Below, piece after piece: positions 9,123 through 18,380 of a DNA stretch of 64,000 nucleotides. The notes beneath the pieces are model-generated. The model ran no database searches and had not been told where the DNA came from. It saw only the letters and a list, made by a program, of their open reading frames with translations. Source of the stretch: Macrostomum hystrix (lineage: Eukaryota > Platyhelminthes > Macrostomidae); NCBI GenBank assembly GCA_950097015.1, contig CATNEN010000001.1, positions 20,575,501-20,639,500 of the forward strand. Reading direction: 5' to 3'. The translations under genes were made by a program, and so were the position numbers. Each line of letters begins with the position of its first letter. The first letter of the stretch is position 1.

Positions 9123-12100
9123 CTACAGAATCGGCGGCGGCGGAGGCGGCGACAGCTGCATGATCTCCATCAGCATTGGGTCGCGGCACTCCTGTCGGTC
9201 ATCTCCGGCTTCGCCTCGCCCCCGAGCTCGATCTCGAGCGGCGCCACGCGCGAACAGCCACGGCCTGACTAGCTGCAGGATGCGCAGTCGGCTGAGCGCG
9301 CACTGACGCGCGGCATCCTGACGGAAGCGCGGCACGGTGAGCAGCAGAAGCAGCGGATTGGCGCACAGCTGCAAGGTGCTCATCAGGCGGCTCAGGTAGA
9401 TGCACAGCTCATTGTCGAACTGAAGCGCAGACGTGGCCGACTTGTCAGAGCCGAATCCTTGCAGGTCCAGCTGCTGCTGCTGATGCTGGTGCAGGTGTCT
9501 GGCTGAGCGCAGCCAATGGTAGTGAAGCTGCAGCACGCAGTTGTACACGGCTGGTGGCAGGCACAGCACAGCGTAGCCGAAGCAGCATGCCAGCAGGCCC
9601 GTCTGCATGCTGCAGTACAGATTCGAGTCGATGATGTATTGCGAGAGTAGCTGCTTCTTCTGCTGGCCTTGGCAATGTGGCTCGCTTTTCAAATGAAAGA
9701 AATAATTACGTTTAATTAAAAACTCGAGCGCGCTGTCAGTGAGAAAGCGAATCTGCTCAATCATCTGACTCATGCGCACACCAACCTGCACACAGGTACT
9801 GAACGCAGCCACACACTCATACTTTCTGCTCGAGCTCAGGGACCTTGGTGCGAGAGGCAAACGCGACCGTTGTGCCACTCACTCCCTAATCTAATTAACA
9901 GTAGTATTGTATGTGTGACTACGTTCGCTCGGTGTGTGTGTGTGCTTAGTAGTCAGCGGAAGTGGCAGAATTGGCTCCTTACTGGCTGCGGGTCGACTGT
10001 CACCACATGATCCAATAAGCACCAACCTTCTGCGGTCATTGGCTAGACGATGACGCCATCGGTCGCTGACGCGATACCAATACAGGCTGGCCAATGAGAA
10101 TGCGATTGTCAGCGTCACTGGAATGACGTCACCAACTAGGAGGTCTCCTATTGGCCAAAGCCAGTCAGTGAATGTGTCTGTGATTGGCCAGCGCTCGGTC
10201 CAGCCGCAGTGCAAGATTCTGTCGGTGGTGTCGCCGCTGACAAGTGGACTCTCCTTCACAATGGTCAGGGTCCACAGGTGGTGCGCGTTTAACAGCACAA
10301 CCAGCACGCAGGCAAGGATGGCACTGTTTTTCACCCACTCCCTGGAGTAGCTGTTCACCTGGCAACAAGGGCAATTCACTGCTAATTCAACATTGTTTTC
10401 TGTACGGAGTAGAAAAAGTGTCTCATCTCTCCCGTGTCTCATCATCTCTCCCGTGTCTAATCTCTCCCGTGTCTCATCTCTCCCGTGTCTCATCATCTCT
10501 CCCGTGTCAAATCTCTCCCGTGTCTCATCTCTCCCGTGTCTAATCTCTCCCGTGTCTTATCTCTCCCGTGTCTCATCTCTCCCGTGTCTCATCTCTCCCG
10601 TGTCTCATCTCTCCCGTGTCTCATCTCTCCCGTGTCTCATCTCTCCCGTGTCTCATCTCTCCCGTGTCTCATCTTTCCCGTGTCTCATCTCTGCTGTGTC
10701 TCATCTCTCCCGTATCTTATCTCTCCCATGTCTCATCTCTCCCGTGTCTCATCTCTCCCGTGTCTCATCTCTACCGTGTCTAATCTCTCCCGTGTCTCAT
10801 CTCTCCCGTGTCTCATCTCACCCCTGTCTCATCTCACCCCTGTCTCATCTCTCCCTTGTCTCATCTCTCCCGTGTCTAATCTCTCCCCTGTCTAATCTCT
10901 CCCGTGTCTCATCTCTCCCGTGTCTAATCTCTCCCGTGGCTTATCTTACCCTTGTCTCATCTCTCCCGTGTCTCATCTCTCCCGTGTCTCATCTCACCCC
11001 TGTCTCATCTCACCTCTGTCTCATCTCTCCCTTGGCTCATCTCTCCCGTGTCTAATCTCTCCCGTATCTTATCTCTCCCATGTCTTATCTCTCCCGTGTC
11101 TCATCTTACCCGTGTCTCATCTCTCCCGTATCTCATCTCTCCCCTGTCTTATCTCTCCCGTGTCTCATCTCTCCCCTGTCTTATCTCTCCCGTGTCTTAT
11201 CTCTTCCCTGTCTTATCTCACCGATGTCTCTTCTCTCCCGTGTCTCACCTCTAGGTCTCATCTCCTCCCTATCTGAGTAGTACCAATTACAATAATTTCC
11301 GCACCTGGCTGCACGGCAGTCGCACCAGTCGGCAGGTGTCTATGGCCAGAGCCGCCTGCAGCAGCGATTTGAAATGGTACAGCGATGAGTAGGCCAGGTT
11401 GAGCAGCTGGCAGCCGGATTCATCCAGCAGGCCGAGGCTGAGGTTCAGCCTAACATCCAGCGCCGACTGAAGCCAGAGGTCCAGGCTGCGGCTCCACAAC
11501 AGGGCGGTGTCAGCGCAGGCCAGCAGAGCCAGGTACAGACAGACTGGCAGCTGCCTGCCGCTGTAGTTCAGTGCCAGCCGGCCGGAGAGGCAGTTCAACA
11601 GGCTGCCAATGATCAGCAGGACCAGCGGCAGGTAGCAGTCCAGCTGCCGCAGGGTCTCGCTAGAGAAGTCGCCGCCGCATTCGATGTCCCAGCCGACTGC
11701 GACGTCGGTGGCTGGAGTAGCGGAGGTCAGCTGAGTCAGGCTGCTCGAGTTGCCGATGGCTTCAAAGGAAATGGGATTGAAAATCGAATCAGAATTATTC
11801 AGTCGCCTCCTAATCAGATTTGTTGCATCAATGATTTAATTTTAGTGTTAAAGAGAGCGGAAAACAAAGGGAAGTGTCTCAATTAGCTGGGGCAGCTGCG
11901 TGCCGCCTTTGATTCCTGGAAATCGGGAGAGTCAGAAAGCTCTCTTTCAGCACTGGCTCTCCTTGTTGATAACAAATCAATTATTTTCAGTCTGTAATCT
12001 AAAGCCCATTGATAATTAAAGCTGATGTCTGGGGCAGCGTGACTGACCTTAGCAACTGTCAGCCACCTGCGTTTCATTATCACACCATGGATTAGGATCA

Positions 12101-13260
12101 CTGTCACTCTATGGATTAGGATCACTGTCACTCTATGGATTAGGATCACTGTCACTCCATGGATAAGGATCATTGTCACTCCATGGATAAGGATCATTGT
12201 CACTCCAAGGATGACTGTCACTCCATGGATAAGGATCATTGTCACTCCATGATTTGGATCACTGTCACTCCACGGATAAGGATCACTGTCACTCCATGGA
12301 TAAGGATCATTGTCACTCCATAGATAAGGATCACTGTCACTCCACGGATAAGGATCACTGTCACTCCATGGATAAGGATCCTTGTCACTCCAAGGATGAA
12401 TGTCACTACATGGATAAGGATCATTGTCACTCCATGGATAAGGATCACTGTCACTCCATGGATAAGGATCACTGTCACTCCACGGATAAAGATCATTGTC
12501 ACTCCAACGACCACTGTCACTCCACGGATAAGGATCATTGTCACTCAGTAGATAAGGATCACTGTCACTCCATTGATTTGGATCAATGTTACTCCATGGA
12601 TAAGGATCACCGTCACTCCATGGATAAGGATCATTGTCACTCCATGGATAAGGATCATTGTCACTCCATAGATAAGGATCATTGTCACTCCATGGATAAG
12701 GATCATTGTCACTCCATGGATAAGGATCATTGTCACTCCATAGATAAGGATCATTGTCACTCCATAGATAAGGATCACCGTCACTCCATGGATAAGGATC
12801 ACTGTCACTCCACGGATAAGGATCACTGTCACTCCATAGATAAGGATCACCGTCACTCCATGGATAAGGATCACTGTCACTCCACGGATAAGGATCACTG
12901 TCACTCTATGGATAAAGATCACTGTCACTCAACGGATAAGGATCACTGTCACTCCATAGATAAGGATCACTGTCACTCCACGGATAAGAATCAGCGTGAC
13001 TCACAAGCGGCTGCTGACTCGCCCTCATCACTAGCGGTCTCGATCCACATGAAGCAGCGGTAGTCAGTCAGTCTGCTGGGACAGTATCTGGCGTGCTGTC
13101 CGCTCCTGTGAAAGAAGCAGCCGTTGTTGACGAAGCTGAACAGACTGCCTCCGGTGAGGTTTCTCCGGCGGCTGATGTCGCCGTGAAGGCTGTCCGACTG
13201 GCTGCCTGAAGATCCGCTGCGAAACCTCACCCGGCCCCCTGTGCCACCTCCGCGGGCCAT
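9123..13260 (-). CDS. Divergent class A-like G-protein-coupled receptor
   Basis: Four-exon minus-strand model: 13005-13260 (ATG; donor GTGAGT), 11305-11759 (acceptor TTTGAAG, donor GTGCGG), about 10023-10358 (acceptor TTGCCAG) and about 9123-9785 (acceptor TGTGCAG, stop TAG). Phases close to about 569 residues. The junction between the last two exons is uncertain, since SINE fragments sit there and the donor is weak. Seen: a long N-terminus with possible glycosylation sites NLT and NSS; TM1 PLVLLIIGSLLN; TM2 LYLALLACAD; a Cys before TM3 and a Cys in loop 2 (HCGW) fit for the usual disulfide; TM3 ending AIDTCR where DRY is usual; TM4 and TM5; TM6 with CFGYAVLCLPP; TM7 ending CANPLLLLL where NPxxY is usual. 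Ligand unknown; a peptide receptor is a guess. Confidence 0.72.
9832..9885 (-). mobile_element. SINE-A head fragment, minus orientation
   Basis: The reverse complement reads CGCGTTTGCCTCTCGCACCA then AGGTCCCTGAGCTCGA, matching the tRNA-like head of the full-length element at 43470-43820. It lies in the GPCR intron just upstream of the last exon and may affect that boundary. Confidence 0.65.
9905..10010 (+). mobile_element. SINE-A tail fragment
   Basis: GTGTGTGTGTGCTTAGTAGTCAGCG followed by GTGGCAGAATTGGCTCCTTA and CTGGCTGCGGGTC corresponds to the 3' part of the SINEs at 43470-43820 and 48917-49271. It is opposite in orientation to the head fragment 20 bp to its left, so either two insertions or one rearranged copy. 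Confidence 0.65.
10425..11272. repeat. 16-bp minisatellite in GPCR intron 2
   Basis: About 53 copies of TCTCATCTCTCCCGTG with many single-base variants (CCGTA, CCCTG, TTATC). The same 16-bp unit forms the array at 22378-22945 (espin intron) and, inverted, part of 27680-28142 (RhoGEF intron). Confidence 0.95.
12085..12995. repeat. 24-bp minisatellite in GPCR intron 1
   Basis: About 38 units of 24 bp with core GATCACTGTCACTCCATGGA then TAAG. The array runs to within about 10 bp of the exon 1 donor. The same unit, ending in the same ATCAGCGT sequence, forms the array at 15302-15855. Confidence 0.95.
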
Positions 13261-13359
13261 TGCTGGGTTTTGTGCTCAAAGAGATTAACCAGACGGTATT
13301 TCATGGAATTTCAAGACCCGGCTCGTACCCTTCTTGTTTAAGATTGCAGTTGGTGTGAA

Positions 13360-13405
13360 GTCACATCCGATTGGCTGCATGCTCCCCGACCAATCAGAAA
13401 TGGCT
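13360..13405. promoter_or_regulatory. Paired inverted CCAAT boxes upstream of the GPCR start
   Basis: ATTGG (in CCGATTGGCTGC) and CCAAT (in GACCAATCAG) face each other about 22 bp apart, roughly 105-140 bp upstream of the minus-strand ATG at 13260. This is the spacing of NF-Y sites in animal promoters, but no TATA or mapped start supports it. Confidence 0.35.
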
Positions 13406-13594
13406 TTAGAAAGAGATTTCACACACGGACAAGTTATCTTAGTGGACATGGATTGAAAAAATAGTTTTGCGTGTGGGAGACACTCGCTGAAATGTACTTT
13501 TGTAGTATCAACACTATTATAAATTTAATTCCGTTTAGTTAGAGTCGGAAAAGGTAGATTTTAAATGAGGATGTGGGTCGCCCAGCAGATGCAC

Positions 13595-13910
13595 CCTACA
13601 AGAGGTTGTAGCCTTGTGGTTTGGGCGTCGGACTCACGACTAGAAGGTCGGGGGTTCGATTCCCGACTCCACTGAAACAATTTGTGTCCTTTAGCAAGAC
13701 ACTTAACTCTGCATTGCTTCAGTTCACCCAGCTGTTAAATGCTGTTAAAGGGATAATTGAAGGAGGATGTGGCGTCCCCCCAGTCCATGGACTGAACAGC
13801 TGTACAGCAGCCTTCAGATGCGCCGCGCAATAGCTGCGGCTGTGCTGTCGGCTGCACATCTGGCCCGATTGGGGCTGGTGCAATCAATTATTATTATTAT
13901 TATTATTATG
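13595..13910 (+). mobile_element. SINE-B, full-length tRNA-derived element
   Basis: The tRNA-like head has an A-box-like TAGCCTTGTGG and a perfect B box GGTTCGATTCC. Next comes TTTAGCAAGACACTTAACTC and TGCATTGCTTCAGTTCACCC, a body type I recall from widespread metazoan SINEs, then CCATGGACTGAACAGCTG and a tail of ATT repeats at about 13888-13909. Partial copies are at 19665, 47255, 48826 and 49280. It sits in the GPCR-espin spacer. Confidence 0.8.
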
Positions 13911-15190
13911 AGGGCCGCTAGGTGATGACCAACTGTCTGGTTTATGAATACTGCCCGGAGTCCAATGGTGCACTGATTTCATTTTCAGGTGAAAAAACCC
14001 AGGTCTGAAGAAAGAACAGTTCAAGCACATTTTAAATCTAATAGTGTCATACGTAACAAACTATTATAACAATTTCGGCTATTTTAGTCATTTTACGAGC
14101 TACAGTTAGTCCACGGGGGATTTCAAATGCCTAAATTATATATTTTACCTGTTTCTCTTCAAATATTCAACTAATCGCAATGAAATATCTAGAACACGGG
14201 CTGAAATTTTCCGCTCTAATTAATAAAACGACTTCCAGAACGACGCCAGAATCGTCGAGATATTCAACGATTCTTGCCCATTTAAAATTAGCTGTAGACA
14301 TCCACTTGCTTTCAAGCTTAAATACTTTTAGCAATAAAATCACTGTAAGATTTGAGGAAAAAAACTTTTTTGACCCTAATTTCAACCAAAGCTTTCTTTC
14401 GCAGATGATCAAATTTCCCAGATTGGGGGGGGATTTTGCCCATCGACTATTTAAGCGCCGGATTTTCTAGTCGACAATTTTTTCCGGACTTGGACACGCA
14501 AGGCTAAAGCAGAACGACTTATCGGACAGGAGTATCGATTGATTTCCGTGCCTAACTAATTAGATCCGAGCCGGCCCTACTTCAGAACGAGCCTGGCTGT
14601 TTGTGAGGCTGCGGAGAGATTTATAATGGCCGATAAGCTGGGTTTGTCAGGCTGTGTAAGTACTAGATGAGGCGCGGAGGCAGACACGCCCCGCGTTGGC
14701 TTCGCTCGACGAATCTCCGAATGAAAGTGGTGTGTAAAAAGTGCATTGGACTGTGCTGGGCTGTACTGCCTTTGACTGGCGTGTCTTCGAAAGTAAACTC
14801 GGGTCTCGGAAACTTGGAAGCTAAGAGTGCATTGTGGCGAGATCGACTCGCCATCGTCGGTCGACTGAAAGACGGTTCCCGATTAGTCTCGTCACGTCCT
14901 GGTAATTTGATAGCTTCGCAAATGTGCCAGCGATGTCAGTGGCAGTTTAAATCAATGTGTTTTTCTTTAATGGAAAGTACGAGCCGTAAATAAATCGACG
15001 GGAAAATAAAATGGTGCCAGACTTAGAGGTTGACCTAATAATCACTGCTTCCGTTTCCGTAACGCTCCAGACCGCACTAAATGATTTACCGGAGAGTACT
15101 AAATGATTTCGCTTAGCTTGAGTCGGATAATCTCATGCAGAAACTCGCTTCCATAAGCCTTCCTTCTATGTCTCTCTCACGAATATTGAA
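13911..15190. other. Spacer with possible first exon at 14626
   Basis: Mixed sequence with a G8 tract near 14426. ATG at 14626 opens a ten-codon frame that runs straight into GTGTAAGTA (donor-like, 14656). It could be a short first coding exon or part of a 5' leader on the plus strand. It does not join in frame to the acceptor before the espin exon at 18351, so I could not attach it to a gene. 14140-14205 resembles the interspersed repeat at 2660-2720. Confidence 0.3.
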
Positions 15191-15301
15191 GTATATCTCC
15201 TCCCATCATCGTGTTGAAGTGGCATTATGCGGAGCCGACTTGCTGGGAGCTACAATTCAGCTTCATTCTAGTTAGGAAAGTTCTTTCCAGAGCAGAGAGA
15301 G
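15191..15301 (+). repeat. Left copy of ~110-bp direct repeat flanking an array
   Basis: Begins ATATCTCCTCCCATCATCGT and ends CCAGAGCAGAGAGAGGA. It recurs at about 15868-15978 with only a few differences. The 24-bp array lies exactly between the two copies. Confidence 0.85.
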
Positions 15302-15855
15302 GATCACCGTCACTCCATGGATAAGGATCATTGTCACTCCACAGATCAATGCCACTCCATGGATAAGGATCACTGTCACTCCAAGGATGAATGTCACTCC
15401 ATGGATAAGGATCATTGTCACTCAGTAGATAAGGATCACTGTCACTCTATGGATAAGGATCGCACTGTCACTCTATGGATAAAGATCACTGTCACTCCAA
15501 GGATCAATGGAACTCCATGGATATGGATCACTGTCACTCCATGAATATGGATCACTGTCACTCCATGAATATGGATCACTGTCACTCCATGAATATGGAT
15601 CACTGTCACTCCATGAATATGGATCACTGTCATTCCATGAATAAGGATCACTGTCACTCCACGGATAAGGATCACTGTCACCCCACGGATAAGGATCACT
15701 GTCACTCCATAGATCAATGCCACTCCAAGGCTCAATAAAACTCCATGGATAAGGATCACTGTCACTCCATGAATAAGGATCACTGTCACTCCATGAATAA
15801 GGATCACTGTCACTCCACGGATAAGGATCATTGTCACTCCACGGATAAAGATCAG
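15302..15855. repeat. 24-bp minisatellite, second locus
   Basis: About 23 units of the GATCACTGTCACTCCATGGA type, including a homogeneous run with ATGAATATG variants. It uses the same unit as the GPCR intron array 12085-12995 and ends in a similar ATCAGCGT. Bracketed by the 110-bp direct repeats. Confidence 0.95.
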
Positions 15856-15867
15856 CGTTCTATCTCG

Positions 15868-15978
15868 AAGAATATCTCCTCCCATCATCGTGTTGAAGTG
15901 GCATTATGCTGAGCCGACTTGCTGGGAGCTACATTTCAGCTTCATTCTAGTTAGGAAAGTTCATTCCAGAGCAGAGAG
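15868..15978 (+). repeat. Right copy of ~110-bp direct repeat
   Basis: Near-identical to 15191-15301, including TGGCATTATGC and TTCATTCTAGTTAGGAAAG. After the shared GCAGAGAGAGGA the right copy continues into unique AAATCTACTC. Confidence 0.85.
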
Positions 15979-18335
15979 AGGAAATCTACTCTAAAGCAAA
16001 TCTCTTTTTTGGCAAGTTTGCCTGCAGCCCTGGGAAATACGTGCTTGTTGTACTTGCACCAGAATCCAGTGGGATGAGACTAAAGCGGAAAATATCCCTA
16101 AAATAATTTTCTTTGGCGGATAACATGCGGTTTGTTTCCAGTGTACATTACGTGTATTTATGGGCGTAGAGAAATGACTAGAATTACGAGCTTATTTCAG
16201 AAGACAAAAATCAAATTGAAAAAAGTCCTAGAAAATTTATCTATGAGTATGATATCCTACTTTATACTTAAAAAGCGTCTATATTTTTTACAGATATAAC
16301 AAAAAAATTTCTGTATCTTCATAAATACTGTTTATTTTCACAACTGAAATTTCAAAAATATCCTATTTCGATTTAAATTGGCCCGTACGTGTTTGCCTGG
16401 TATTTCTCAGGATTTCATTACTCTAATGTTCGTGAAACACTTTCAATCGTTTCTGTCCATTGTTAAATGTTTCATTTGGCTGAAAGCATCATTAAAAACA
16501 TTTTTTTCAATGAAGCCCTTTGAAATGCTGCATGCACTCACAATACTTTGGTGCGTCTCGCATCTTCACAAAAATCAATTATTGTGTCCGTGCACTCCAA
16601 TAATAATTCATGCCAGCCATTGTTCATACTCAGATTTCCCTTCTTGCAGCAATCGTTTTATTGAATCTACTTTTATCTCGGATCAAGAATGCGAATGCTA
16701 CCTGGGCTTGCCATCGAGGCAGTCGATATTCGAATAACTCGTCGGTATGGCTCTCCAGTAAAAGCCCCTAAGCCTTCTCTCCGCGGCTGCCGCCCAAATC
16801 TATGTGGACTCGCTACGGAATCGAGTTCGGGTACCTTGAGTTATTTGTTTACTCTCATTTTAGTTTCTGTTCTCAACTATTCAAACGCCAATAAAGAATA
16901 TGCATGTCTTCCTTTGCATGAGCAAGCGAAAGGCTAATAAATACATCAAGGGATAATCTCAAGCGTTATTGTAAAATTTGTACATTTGTACTTAAGACAT
17001 TTGAACTAAATCTACTTAAGCTTGTCTTCTTCATTCCAGAATTTCGCTGATAATGACTGAAATGTTAACTGAGAACTGGGTTCGAATGTTGTGTGACGAG
17101 TTGGAATCGAAATATGTCATATTTTTATGTCATGATAAAAGACATAATATCTCATAAAAATGGCCGATTCCTTGCTGTGCGACCGAAATGTAAGTGTAGG
17201 TAGACATATTTTTTGAAGGCGCATATAAAATCAACTTGATGCATCAGCGCAGTTGAAGTAAAAATGAAATAACACTTGTCTTAAACAAGACTTAAACTGA
17301 AGTTTGTCTATACTTAATTAAAATGGGCAGGTGTATAAAAACAACGAATAAAATTTTTTTGTTGTGTCTGAAGAAGTTTCAGCAGAACTTTAGAAATGTG
17401 TGCATTTGGTTTTGGTTCATCACGTTGTTAAGACCTTTTGTTAACAACGTTTCGCTGAGCCTGTAGTATTTTAGTATTTAAAAATAGTTAACGTGACTCT
17501 TTTTGTTATCGCTCCTTAATTAATAAAGATAGTCAAAAAAAGCTTTGCATATAAAATAATTAAATTTTATATATTTTAATTGCGCATTGCTTTATCTAGA
17601 AGGAAGGGTCATCTAACAATCAAAAATGATTTGTTTAAATGCATATCGTCTAACTATGATCAGCGAGTCTGTTAATAAATTTGACTTTTTTCATTAAATA
17701 ATTTTTATAGATCAGGACTGCGTGGCTTATATTAACTTCATTCATTAAATCTGCTAAATTAAACGTGAGAAAATATCAAAGAGAATTATCTCATAAGGAT
17801 CATCTAAAAAGTGGTGAGTGATATGCACACAAAAATAAAGGTTTATCCTTTATTGCTGTTTTCCACAAGAGTTAAAAAATGCTTAAAAACCCAGACTGGG
17901 CGTTTTCATTCGATAATTTTTATGATATTAACAGAAAGAACGGCAGTGCATAAAAAACAAAAAATGAAGTATATATTAAACTACGAATGTTTAAATAAAT
18001 ATTTTTTCATGTTGTTTGCAAATTATTCATAGTAATACAAATAGTAAATTTTTATTAACAGTAATATCAATTAAAATAGAAACATATTTCATTTGTAAAC
18101 AGAGGAAATCTTTTGAATTAACTTTTCTTGTCTAAATATGGTTTTTTGAGAGTTTTGTCCAAATTTATAATGCATCCTCAAATAAAAAATAACTAAATAA
18201 TAAACGTTTTTCTATTAAAATTTGGCAACAGGACAGTGTAGGTAGCTTGATATAAAAAAACATGTAATGTACATTTTAACTAACTAGTGATAACTATAGT
18301 TTATTTTTGCGATCTAAAGACTTTTTTATATTTTC
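15979..18335. other. AT-rich spacer upstream of the espin-like gene
   Basis: About 2.4 kb with no supported gene. ORFs at 16378-16737, 16689-16937 and 17811-18032 are AT-rich with no domain that I recognise. The espin promoter or a non-coding first exon may be here but cannot be pinned down. Confidence 0.5.
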
Positions 18336-18380
18336 ATGTCAAAGTTTAGGAGAGCCAATCAAGACAGCTCAGGTCCGGCC

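Noticed and set aside
11883-12060. Possible extra GPCR exon (minus strand) with a KVSHAAPDISF-type reading
   Set aside because: Exons 1 and 2 already join in phase without it, and it is only open between an array and a weak site.
12239-13063. 274-codon ORF of HSMDKDHC repeats that looks like a metal-binding His/Cys protein
   Set aside because: It is the 24-bp array of GPCR intron 1; the same peptide appears at the unrelated locus 15317-15738.
13600-13672. tRNA gene suggested by A and B boxes
   Set aside because: No cloverleaf acceptor stem closes; the element continues into a SINE body with an ATT tail and has partial copies elsewhere.
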